64,000 bases of DNA, taken from the NCBI GenBank assembly GCA_964017195.1, contig OZ024892.1:17768704-17832703 (forward strand). Direction: 5' to 3'. Below the pieces are notes generated by a model. The model was not told where the DNA came from and ran no database searches. It saw only the letters and a list, made by a program, of their open reading frames with translations. The stretch is from Siderastrea radians (lineage: Eukaryota; Cnidaria; Anthozoa; Scleractinia; Rhizangiidae). A program made the translations under genes and the position numbers. This document shows positions 12,480 to 21,537 of this stretch, piece after piece; the first letter of the stretch is position 1; each line of letters starts with the position of its first letter.

Positions 12480-12769
12480 TATAGAGCAGTTTTCAATTGA
12501 GTGTCGAATGTAAATCGCGTTTTGCTTTGGTTTTGCTTTACTTCACTCTGTGATTGGTTAAAAAATCTCGCGCCACTTTCTCGACCAATCAGAAGTAAAA
12601 CTCAAACCAATCCCGACTCGCTCGCACGCGTTTTCCCGCGCTTGGCGCCGGTTACAGGTATTTGCTTCGAGTTCTGATTGGTTCTTTGGATAATTTGTGT
12701 TTGTTGTGATTGGCTGGGGTAATTACTTTGGTTTTGGTTTTACGACACTCATTTGAAAAGCGCTCTATA
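12480..12769. mobile_element. MITE with 27-bp terminal inverted repeats
   Basis: The left end TATAGAGCAGTTTTCAATTG and the right end (reverse complement TATAGAGCGCTTTTCAAATG) are inverted repeats running on through AGTGTCG. The element is 290 bp, non-coding, and contains several ATTGGTT (inverted CCAAT) boxes. The ends are compatible with a TA target duplication. Confidence 0.8.
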
Positions 12770-13073
12770 CACCTAATACCAATATTGTTGACTTATAAAA
12801 AAAGGAAAAAAAAAGGAAAAAGCCAAATAGGAATAAATTAGGCATGCTTACTTTATTCATGGATTACTTTGACGAACGGCTAAAGCTCAAAAGGTCTACC
12901 TTGCATCAGCTCAATTGATACAAAAGTGAAATATTATATTGTACTACATAAGTGCTTTCAGAATTATCAAAATCTGTCAATGTAATTTGCATGGCTAATT
13001 AATTCCTATTTGGCTTGTTTATGCTTTTTTTCAATTTTGTATGACAACATTATTGCAATTAGGTGTATATAGT
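12769..13073. mobile_element. foldback MITE abutting its neighbour
   Basis: The left arm 12769-12841 (ACACCTAATACCAATATTG ... GCCAAATAGGAATAA) is inverted at 12998-13073 (TTCCTATTTGGC ... CAATTAGGTGTA). The arms are about 75 bp with a loop of about 155 bp. The outer end touches or overlaps the TA end of the MITE at 12480-12769. Confidence 0.75.
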
Positions 13074-13616
13074 TGAAAAACCGTTGCAATTCTAGCCAGA
13101 AATATTGAGACACCCACCCAAGAACTTCGTTACGCATTCACTCTTAACCTATTCTACGATATCAACTTCCCAGTGACCATTGCATAGCTTCAGTTGCAGC
13201 TTTTAATAGTGTGACGTTCAATACGCAACGTGATGCGATATGGTTGCCGATAAGAAGCATATGACATTCACTGTAGCTTCTAAAGCGTGTATTGAGCCAC
13301 ATCCAACGGGCCCTTACCCGGGGGGGGGGGGGCACTCAACACATTTGTGTATGGGGAGGCTCCGCCCCGAGGTCCAACCCCTTACCCTTTTATATACCAT
13401 TTTTGACAGAAAAGGTACCCCTTTCATATACCCTCCATTGAAAAATGGTACCCCTTTCACATACCTACTTGAGAGCACTGCATCCCTTTTCTTAACCCTT
13501 GAAAGGAAGTCTTCTTGTCGTTTTCATGTAGCGTTTAATAAATTAAAATGATACAGACGTAAGGTGCGACTACTCGAAATATTTTAATTAAAGGCCCTTT
13601 TAAATACCTAAATGGC
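13074..13616. other. intergenic with a short dispersed repeat
   Basis: No gene is seen. 13320-13480 has a poly-G run and two copies of GGTACCCCTTTC(A)(T/C)ATACC (about 13420 and 13450), which looks like part of a dispersed repeat. Confidence 0.4.
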
Positions 13617-13852
13617 CGTTTTTATGCTAGAGACGTTAATATCTTCTAAGACATTATTATCGTCTCGAGTCGACATTAACGTCTGATATAAAAACGGAAT
13701 ATAAGTCAGACGACTTTAACGTCTGGCGATATTAACGTCTTCTGTTAAGTGCGACTGAACGTCGCACTTAACAGACAACTTTAATTAACGTCTGAGACGT
13801 TAAAGTCGTCTAGTATAAAAACGAGACGACCTTAACTGGGACGAACTTAGCC

Positions 13853-14074
13853 CTAAAGCGCTTTATCGTTCCAATTTAGGTAGCCGTTCCTCCACCACGA
13901 AGAATCCCTCTGTTCATCTCCACTTCTTTCCTTCCTTTCTCTCTTGTTGGCCACGACGAACAAGCCAAGTTCTTCTTCCAAAACCCGCTTCCTTGACTGA
14001 TTTTGTCTTTTTAGAAAGATTTGCGTTTCCATGTCTTTTATTTTTCGAAGACGTCGAGAACAACACTCCGCCAT
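13853..14074 (-). CDS. possible transposase N-terminal exon, unrecognised
   Basis: A 73-codon frame starts with an ATG at 14074 and is very basic, with a run of Arg and Lys and a SSWWRNGYLNWND end. It lies inside the palindromic element, immediately outside the retrotransposon. A basic leader followed by an aromatic stretch is loosely like the beginning of PIF/Harbinger transposases, but no catalytic residues are present and there is no continuation that I can follow. It may equally be chance. Confidence 0.2.
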   Translation of the reverse strand: MAECCSRRLRKIKDMETQIFLKRQNQSRKRVLEEELGLFVVANKRERKERSGDEQRDSSWWRNGYLNWNDKAL

Positions 14075-14165
14075 GTTTACATGTAGGTGGATTTGTTGTT
14101 TTGCACACTTTAATATATTCGCCGCCGAGTTTAGTCGCGTCTAGCGTTTTCCGAGAATAGAACCC

Positions 14166-14358
14166 ACTATTCTCATTCATTCATGAGGCACGAAAACGCT
14201 TTAAGCATTCCTGTTTATCCAGCTTAATTCCCTTGGCGCATTCTACCCCCTCTCAGGCTACTCCCTCGGGGTTAATTTTTTGCTATTTAAGCGTTCTCTC
14301 GTTTCAAACTCGTCCTCTCATTTCCACGCGGGCTCTTTTAGTGACGAGAATTGGTTTA
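14166..14358 (+). repeat. A1 split direct repeat with promoter-like TATA
   Basis: About 190 bp that match 19961-20153 with few differences. A TATA-like GCTATTTAAG at 14282-14291 lies about 125 bp upstream of the gag start codon, so A1 is the likely promoter region, as for terminal repeats of this class. Confidence 0.75.
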
Positions 14359-14406
14359 CTTTCTACCCGGCCATCGCCGACGTCGCTGAAGTTTCGTATT
14401 TCCAGA

Positions 14407-15937
14407 ATGGCTCAAGCTCCTGATGCTCCTCAGCAAGAACAAATTCAAGCATTGGCTGCTCCTCAAGATGCTGGGCAACCTGCAGAACCTGCCGGTCAGT
14501 CCGCGGCGCAAGAACCTGAGGTATTTATTTTCTCCATTCTTTTTTCTTTCTTGTTTTGCCGTAGGTTGTTGCCACGTGGGTCTAACTTTGTTGGTTTCTG
14601 TGGAACGTCATTTTGTCCATGTTTACGTTAGCCCATTCGGCTTGTGAAACGTAAATGAGTGATTCTCTTAGTATTTTGTTTTACGTTGGCGCTTGTCGCT
14701 TGAGCAACGTATAGCCGGAATGTCAACTGTTTTACGTTAGCCTTTGTGGCTTGTGAAACGTAGATTGCTTTGTTGTTATAGTCGGTTTTACGTTGGCGTT
14801 TACCGCTTGAGCAACGTATAAGAGACCGGAGAATTTACGTTGGCCTTTTTGGCTTGCGGAACATAAATAGGCGTTCGTTTTCGGTTTTGCATTACGTTAG
14901 CGCTTGTCGCTTGAGCAACGTATATTCTGGTACGTTAGCCTTTTTTGGCTTGTGAAACGTATTTGTGGTTTGTTTCTCTGTTTTATTTTATGTCGACGCT
15001 TCGCGCGTAACGTGTATGGTCGAAGTGACAATCTGTTAACGTTGGCCTTTATGGCTTTTCAAGTGTTTATCTGTAGTTGTTTTTCTTTTTGTTTTACCCC
15101 ATTTTAGTATCGGTCGTTTGCGAAGTATAAAAGGTGTTATTTTGGTTCAGTTGTTCTTACTTGCCCTGTTTTTCGCCTGTCTTTGTTGCTGCCGCTTGTT
15201 TTTAATGTTCTTTCTATTGTTTTTGTTTTTTATTGTATTTGGTCTATTTTCGGCTTTTTAATTCAACTCCGCGGCTTAGCGCTTTGCCTTGTTTTATTGT
15301 TTTTATTCTAGTTAGCGCTGTCGGGTCTGTTTCTTTCGCGTATTTTCTCATCTATTTGTTATTCGCGCATGTGATTTTTTTTCCTCGTTTGTTTTGTTAT
15401 ATTACTTGTGTTTATTTATCCCCTTTCCCCCTTTCTGTTTTCTCTTTACCTGCCTAGGCTGCCCTTAACGATTTTGCAGTGGTTCAGAGAGAAATCGCTG
15501 AGGTAAAGAACAAGCTCGATCAAAACTCGGTTCATAATGCCCTTCAGACTGTGAAGCAGCTAATTTCCCGTCCCGCGGGTATTTTTGATGTGCATGCCGT
15601 TATTGCAGCTTTGGAGCATTTGGTTGACACGGCGAGAGAGAAAAAAGATGCCCAGGCTTCCCGCTACAATTCTATCCTCAAGCAGACCAGGCCCCTGTCG
15701 TGGCATGCCTCTTTTCAGCCAGTACTCTTAAGGCTTCTGGGGGATAAAGAGGAGATCGCGATTGCCAAGGAGATTGAGAAGGCTTTCAAGCACAGTTCCA
15801 GTGTTCGTCCCCTTATGGGCAATCCTAGAATGCCGTATTCTAACCCCAGGGTTACCATTACATGTTACGCGTGTGGCCTCCGAGGCCACATTGCGAGAAA
15901 TTGTCGAGTAAGGAAGGCCCGTAACAATTCCAACTGA
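14407..15937 (+). CDS. gag: gag of the Ngaro-like element, two exons
   Basis: Likely structural RNA-binding protein of the element. Exon 1 is 14407-14520 (ATG then 38 codons, rich in Ala, Gln and Pro). Exon 2 starts at 15458 and runs to the TGA at 15935-15937. The 937-bp intron has a GTATTT donor after CCTGAG and a TGCCTAG acceptor, both in phase 0, and the frame is open across the join. Exon 2 encodes a mostly helical region and ends with a CCHC zinc knuckle (CYACGLRGHIARNC, C-x2-C-x4-H-x4-C) coded at about 15863-15904. An AATAAA at 15992-15997 lies 55 bp after the stop. A GTAAGG donor at 15908, just behind the knuckle, could instead splice gag onto the RT exon. The frame has no internal stop. 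Confidence 0.75.
14521..15457 (+). other. gag intron containing an alternating hairpin array
   Basis: Phase-0 intron with GT-AG ends, and a pyrimidine-rich stretch toward the 3' end (15360-15457). It carries seven clear and two decayed 30-bp palindromic units between 14624 and 15066; see the separate entry. Confidence 0.7.
14624..15066 (+). repeat. array of alternating type A and type B 30-nt hairpins
   Basis: Units start at 14624 (A), 14682 (B), 14733 (A), 14789 (B), 14836 (A), 14893 (B), 14931 (A), with decayed B near 14988 and A near 15036. Type A reads TACGTTAGCC..GGCTTGTGAAACGTA and type B TACGTTGGCG..CGCTTGAGCAACGTA. Each begins TACGTT and ends AACGTA, with a second inner pairing (AGCC with GGCT, or GCG with CGC). 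Spacers of about 8 to 29 bp are not conserved. Confidence 0.85.
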
Positions 15938-16180
15938 ACTTTGTCGTGTATTGTGGGTTTGCTGTTATTCTATGAATTTTGTAACCTCTACAATAAAGTT
16001 TTGTTGTTTCCTTTAAGTCTGTTTTTCCTTTATTTAGTTTCATCCTCATTTCCGAGTCTTGTCCAGGGGGGTTTCTAAACTTAACCCTTTTCCAGTCTTC
16101 GGACAGATTTCTGGCTCGACTCGGTTGTGGGGTTTTATTTCCCTCCCTTTATTTTCTATTTGTTCTCCTTTTTTTTCTAG
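15908..16180 (+). other. candidate optional intron joining gag to RT
   Basis: Donor GTAAGG at 15908 falls exactly between gag codons, directly after the zinc knuckle. Acceptor TTTTTTTTCTAG ends at 16180 behind a long pyrimidine tract, and the next codon (16181) is in frame with the RT. Removing 273 bp would fuse gag to RT and delete both the gag stop (15935-15937) and the AATAAA at 15992. Confidence 0.55.
15992..15997 (+). promoter_or_regulatory. polyadenylation signal AATAAA after gag
   Basis: Canonical hexamer 55 bp after the gag stop and within the candidate optional intron. GT-rich sequence (TTTTGTTGTTTCC) follows it, as expected downstream of a cleavage site. Confidence 0.5.
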
Positions 16181-18367
16181 AAATGGGTTCCATTCTTTCA
16201 TTTTGACCAGCCTTTTGACGTGGCTTCTTCTCATAAGCCCAAGGAGTCTTGGTGTAATTGGGAGGGAAAACCCTACAACTGGGTCGGGCCGCTCCCCTCA
16301 GTGGATATGGTCTCTTCCGGCTCTGTGTATGCTTCACCTACGCACATCCCCTTTAGAGATAACGAAAACTTCATTGCTGGGAACGTTCAAGCAAACTGTC
16401 ATAAATGGCGGACCATTTTGCTCAACTACTCAAGGCAGATGAAATTTTTTCGCTACGTTTCATTGGGGGTGGATATCCAGGAATTTTTTACGCCTTTTAA
16501 GGGAACGTTTCAGGGCCGTTCTTATGACTGGCCCATTCCGCCTCGCATCGTCTTTCCTAATGCGCGCAATTGCCAGGACCACGAGGGTTTTATTTCTAAT
16601 TGCATTTTTGAAAGAGTCCGAAATGGTTCCCTTCTGGTTGTTGGCCAGGTTGGTTTTGTTGACCCGCCCCATCTCGTCATGCCCATTACGACAGAGCCCA
16701 CGAAGCCACGTATGTGCCATGACGAGCGTTTTTTAAATCTTTGGATTAAGGACTGCCCGTTCACTCTGGACTATATTACCGACCTGCCTCGCTATGTCGG
16801 ACTCAACCACTTCCAGTCTACTATAGACGATAAGAGCGGCTACGATCATATTCCTTTACACCCCTCCAGCTGCACCTTTTTCGGTTTACAATGGAAAGGT
16901 TGTTATTTTACTTACACCACCATTCCCTTCGGGTGGAAGGCCAGTGCGTACATATACAACACTGTTGGCATGGCGGCTACAAGCTACATAAGGTCTTTAG
17001 GAGTTCCTTGCTCTTAATATATCGATGACAGGCATCTTGGCCAGCTTCGCCCTCGTTCTAAGTCCCCTGTAAACTTTTCGAACTTTCAGCTTGCAGAAAT
17101 GGGGACTTTTATCGCGTGTTCTGTTCTCCTGGAGTTAGGCTATTTTCTTAGCATTGTTAAGAGCGTTTTCATTCCGCGCATCAAAGTAAAATTCCTGGGG
17201 CACATCTGTCAATCCGACATACAGGCTTTTACGCTACCAAGGGATAAAGTTTTAAAGTTCGCTACTCTTCGTGATTCCATTCTGGAGAGTAAGACTGTGT
17301 CCCTCAAGAAGCTACAGAAGTTCGCCGGGAAGACAACTTTCTTTTCCCTTTCCGTTCCAGCTGCGAAGCTCTTTACCAATTGTGTTTACCAGGCCATATC
17401 GGCAGCCTCCAAAACTCCAAGGGCTATCGCTGTTTCTTCGACTTTGAAGCAAGAACTCTTGCATTGGCGTTTTCTTGATGATTGGAATGGCTATCTCCCT
17501 TGGAAAGATGATAAGCACGTCTCGAGCACTCTTTTCTGTGATGCGTCCGATGTTGGCTGAGGCGGAGTGCTTAAAGTCCCAGAGAAAGAAGAGAAAACAC
17601 TGCGTGGATATTGGGATGACGATACCCGGCAACTCCCTATAGCAGTCAGGGAGGCGCGCGCTCTACTTCACACCTTGGAAAGTGTTGGGGAAATTATCGC
17701 TAATTCCAGAGTGGATTGCTTTATCGATAATAAAGTTGTGGTTTCATGTTGGGAACGCCAGCTCTCCCAGATGCCAGCCCTGTCTTCCGTTATGAAGGAC
17801 ATCTTTTCCCTAACTTTGAAATTCAACCTGGCGCTGAAAACCTTTTTTGTTCCTTCTAGAGAGAATCCCGCTGATTTTCCGTCCCGTTCCCTGTCTGATG
17901 CAGATTGCAAGCTTAGCCCACTCGCCTGGAAACTAGTGGATCAGGCTTTTGGCCCTCATTCGCTGGACTTGATGGCCTTGTCCTCCAATGTTCAGTGTGA
18001 TTCTAAGGGTAAACCTCTCCGTTTTTTCTCCCCGTTTCCTAATCCGGGCTCATCTGGTACGAATCTTTTCGCCCAAGTACTTGATCCCTCCGAAAACGCA
18101 TATGTTTTCCCCCCCTTTGTTCTGGTAGGGCCTTTGCTCAATTTTTTATCCTCACAGCCATGCCCCATTACTTTGGTTGTGCCTGATGTAAGTCCCAAAC
18201 TTTATTGGTGGCCCATTCTGTACCACAGGGCTTCCAGCTACTTTCAGTTGGGCTCTAAGGGTCAAAAGGATATTCTCCTTTTTCCTAACTCTAATCTATC
18301 CGGATCCTTTGCTCCGCGAGCTTTGCAGTGGGATCTTTGGGTTTTCCGGGTTTTACCTTCTGATTAA
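16181..18367 (+). pseudogene. pol: reverse transcriptase-RNase H of the Ngaro-like element, interrupted
   Basis: One reading frame runs from 16181 to a TAA at 18365-18367, with internal stops at 17015-17017 (TAA) and 17558-17560 (TGA). The RT palm is visible as DDKSGYDHIPLHP, a TIPFGWKASAYIY stretch, and YIDD directly after the first stop (from 17018). The RNase H part has FCDASDVG, the second stop where GGV follows (a TGG to TGA change would fit), then FIDNKVV and a SRENPADFPSRS box. The C-terminal extension begins FGPHSLDLMALSSN, a GPHxxDLxA region commonly found after RNase H in DIRS-order elements. Both stops hit the catalytic core, so this copy is dead, yet the rest of the frame is open and loss looks recent. 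An upstream GTG at 16220 is less likely as a start than splicing from gag. Confidence 0.85.
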
Positions 18368-18403
18368 AAAGTTTTTGTTTCCCTCTTTTGTCTTGTTCTT
18401 CAG

Positions 18404-19754
18404 GAACTTCCCTTGGTACCGCGCCTTTGGTGCCCTGCTGTTCAGTGCCCGGAATGCTCTTATCCAAATGATCACGACTTCTCTTTTTGCCAGCGTTGTG
18501 GATATCGGCGCCTCTTTCAATCACAACAGAGCGTTAACGGCAAAATTCAGCTTGATCTTCCCTCCATCAACAATCGCTTACAATCTATTCAAGCTCTTCG
18601 TGCCTCTAAGCCCTATGAAAAGCAGAAATCGGCCCTTCAGAAGGAGTTGGGAAATTTTCTTTTCTCTCTCCCCCTTTCTAAGTCTTTATCTTCAGCAGCT
18701 CCTCAGGACCTTGTTCGTTTTCTTATTTATAAAGATCGGAAAGAGAAGACAAAGGTTCACATGTCTACCTGCCCTTTGTTCGGATCACATTCCAAGGAAC
18801 GGTGTCAATGCCTAGTCCGTTTAGCGGCAGGAACTGTAGATAGTCTTATTGGGAAACTCCGTTCCATCTTCAATAATGCAGGAAGAGCAGGTCCATGGTG
18901 TGACCTCCTTGGAACAGGCAATCCCGCCTCCTATCACTCCCTTAAAGATTATCTTCGTTTCCTGTATCAAGAGCAAGCCTCGTCCCACGTTTCTCCAAAG
19001 CACTCCGTGCCAATTTTTCTGGACAAGTTGTGGAAATTGTGTCAGCACCTCAACCATCTAGCCTATCTTTCTTGTGACACTGCTCCCCTGAATCGTTACA
19101 TTTTTGCTAGAGACCTAGCCTTCTTGCGTTGATTTTTTCTCGGGTGACAGAGCTTCTGATTTGGGGAGAACTCTCACCAAGGAGGTATTGTCTCTTCCTG
19201 ACAACCAAGGTTTTATTTTTAGACAATCCGTCGGAAAAACCTTACGAGGTAATGATTTTCATGTCTTCGCCATCAGAAAGTGCTCGAATCCTCTCATATG
19301 CCCAGTCTCGTCTTTGGATCGTTATGTTCGGCTATGCAAGCTGCTCAACGTTGACCTTCGCGAGGGATACCTTTTTAGGGCCACTGACAAGAGTAATAAA
19401 GTTGCTGAAAAACCATTTGTCGGATCCACTGTTGCCGCTCGGCTCACTTCATATCTAACATCCCTGGGGATATCCGAAGGCGAAACCATGCACAGCTTCA
19501 GAAGCGGTGGTTCAATTACGTTGTCTATGTTAGGAGTCCCTTTGGCTGACATTGCAAGGCATGTGGGATGGAGGTCTACTCAAATGGCCCAATATTACTG
19601 TCAAACGGACAAGGTTTTGGGACTAACTAAACCAGCTGATACTCTGGCAGCTGCTACAGCGCCTTCAAAGTACGATTGTTCTCCTGCCTTATCTTCAGGA
19701 CGCGTTTTTAGTTCCCTTAACAACCTGGACGGGTTTAAAATGGCTTTTGTGTAA
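18404..19754 (+). pseudogene. zinc-ribbon tyrosine recombinase of the Ngaro-like element, frameshifted
   Basis: Would cut and rejoin the circular DNA copy at the target. The first part (to the TGA at 19130-19132) is in the same frame as RT; only the TAA at 18365 separates them, and a TTCTTCAG acceptor ends at 18403 in phase 0. It opens with a four-cysteine zinc-ribbon pattern, CPECSYPND..FCQRCGYR. After a one-base frameshift near 19131 the core continues at 19133-19754: CPVSSLDRY, GYLFR, then HSFRSGGS (the HxxR pair), HVGWRS (Trp in the usual His/Trp position) and the nucleophile region QYYCQ. Spacing from that Trp to the second Tyr is nine residues, normal for the family. Fully broken only by the frameshift. 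Confidence 0.8.
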
Positions 19755-19883
19755 TCTTGTCATTAAAAGTGTTTCACTTTGCCATAGCTTGGTTTTGGAT
19801 TTTCTGAGTTTTGGGAGAAAGAGATTCGTTTTCGGGTAGGTTATTCCTTTTTCTTTTCCTTTCCTTTCTTACTTCCATTCAGG

Positions 19884-20297
19884 ATGAGCAAAATGTTTTC
19901 CTCCCATATCTTAATAAGCATAAGTCATAGAGTGTCTTATTGAATGAATGTGAATATATTACTATTCTCATTCATTCATAAGGCACGAAAAGGCTTTAAG
20001 CATTCCTGTTTATCTAGCTTAATACCCTTGGCGCATTCTACCCCCTCTCAGGCTACTCCCTCGAGGTTAATTTTTTGCTATTTAAGCGTTCTCTCGTTTC
20101 AAACTCGTCCTCTCATTTCCACGCGGGCTCTTAGGGTGACGCGAATTGGTTTTCCCCACCCTCCTCCCCTTCAGCCTCCCATCCCTACATTTATACTCCC
20201 ACTTTATGTCTTATGCAAAATTTTTTCCTCCCATATCTTAATAAGCATAAGTCATAGAGTGTCTTATTGAATGAATGTGAATATATTACTATTATTC
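19884..20297 (+). repeat. B1-A2-B2 right terminal repeats
   Basis: B1 (19884-19965) and B2 (20213-20297) share CCTCCCATATCTTAATAAGC and GAATGAATGTGAATATATTA. A2 (19961-20153) between them matches A1. Together with A1 this is the diagnostic split direct repeat arrangement. Confidence 0.85.
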
Positions 20298-20485
20298 TTA
20301 GAAAATCTTGATTTTTTTTCTACTGGGTCGTCTTCTTTAATACGTCCCGTTTTTATACCAGACGATATTAACGTCTGAGACGTTAAATACGTCTAGACGA
20401 CTTTAACATCTCTAGCATAAAAACGGTGAATCACGTTTTACATTCTTCGCAGCCAATAACATCACGGCTTAACTGACAGACGACC

Positions 20486-20685
20486 NNNNNNNNNNNNNNN
20501 NNNNNNNNNNNNNNNNNNNNNNNNNNNNNNNNNNNNNNNNNNNNNNNNNNNNNNNNNNNNNNNNNNNNNNNNNNNNNNNNNNNNNNNNNNNNNNNNNNNN
20601 NNNNNNNNNNNNNNNNNNNNNNNNNNNNNNNNNNNNNNNNNNNNNNNNNNNNNNNNNNNNNNNNNNNNNNNNNNNNNNNNNNNNN
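20486..20685. other. assembly gap, 200 N
   Basis: Exactly 200 unknown bases, a standard placeholder length, so the true gap size is unknown. It follows the right half of the palindromic GACGTTAA element and may hide its end. Confidence 0.99.
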
Positions 20686-21537
20686 GGAGGAGGGTTGCGA
20701 CAAATTAACATCCACCTACGGGAGGTCATCTTCGGAGATCATCTTCGTAAACGATCTTCGTTTAGAGTCGAGTATTGCGAAACATGTGACCGAACGTCAC
20801 GCTACGCTAACCTTGACCTGACTTAAATAGGGAAGAAAAGTGAATACCGTCGACCGCGTGAGTGATTTTTAAGTAAGACTTTTGACTAGGAAATTTCGCT
20901 GGTTTTACATTTGGTATGAAAAAAAAAATAATAGGTAAGGAGACAAACTCGATATTATTAAGACGGTGATCAGAACTTGTGTTACAATGTAAAACTATTA
21001 ACGGGATTTGGCAACATCTACCTGCAGGAGGTGACATCGGCCTATGGGAGGACCTAGTACGGCCAATATTACGCTAGACATAAATAGTTGAATAAAAAAA
21101 AGTATTACAAACTTTGCTTAAACTACTATATGTACGGCAGTTCGTGGCTTTCCTCTAAGACATTTATTACTGATAAAAGAGCAACAATAGGAACATCTAC
21201 CTGTAGGAGGTTAGGTCCCACATCCACCTACAGAAGGTATTACAGGTCTGAGAGCATACAGTAAAATATTTCGATAATAAGCCCAGCGCTTATAATTATC
21301 CAAAACGCTTTTCTGGTGGGTTTATTCTCGGAAGGGCTTATTTTTGGAAGATGGGAGGGGGGAGGGGAACAGAATTTTACATAATTTTACGAACCGGGCA
21401 AAAATCTCCTCTCCTGAAGATCCCTAGAAATCGCATCATATGTTGCGCTTCAGTCAAAATAAGGGTCGTAACAAGCCTTGGAACCAGAAAAAAGTAATAA
21501 CAATAAAATTAGTAAATGAAGTGAATAAAACAAACGA
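20686..21537. repeat. intergenic with four copies of a 19-nt palindromic motif
   Basis: ACATCYACCTRYRGRAGGT occurs at 20708-20726, 21014-21032, 21193-21211 and 21220-21238, with a weaker GGCCTATGGGAGGACCT variant near 21038. Its core ACCT..AGGT is self-complementary. The stretch otherwise has no gene; 21280-21350 is a GCTTATT-rich repeat like the one near 480. Confidence 0.6.

Larger units (their letters stand above)
14166..20297 (+). mobile_element. Ngaro-like DIRS-order retrotransposon, near full length
   Basis: The element has the split direct repeats of Ngaro and PAT elements. A1 (14166-14358) recurs as A2 (19961-20153), and B1 (19884-19965) recurs as B2 (20213-20297), in the order A1, genes, B1, A2, B2. 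The order of genes is gag (CCHC knuckle), RT, RNase H, tyrosine recombinase. The order and the repeat layout fit Ngaro best, since DIRS1 proper has inverted termini. All genes are on the plus strand. The copy is inactive: three in-frame stops and one frameshift interrupt pol. No target duplication is seen, as expected for recombinase-mediated integration. Confidence 0.85.
13617..20430. mobile_element. palindromic DNA element split by a retrotransposon
   Basis: The left end CCGTTTTTATGCTAGAGACG (about 13617) is the inverted match of GTTAAAGTCGTCTAGACG-type sequence ending CTAGCATAAAAACGG (about 20413-20427). Both flanks are packed with GACGTTAA and TTAACGTC words, for example 13720-13830 and 20360-20410, making each flank self-complementary. 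The two halves sit either side of the Ngaro-like element, so that element probably landed inside this one. No transposase motif is clear; a minus-strand frame at 13853-14074 is listed separately. Confidence 0.55.

Noticed and set aside
20431..20729. Minus-strand frames spanning the N gap
   Set aside because: Most of their length is unknown sequence (X), so they have no meaning.
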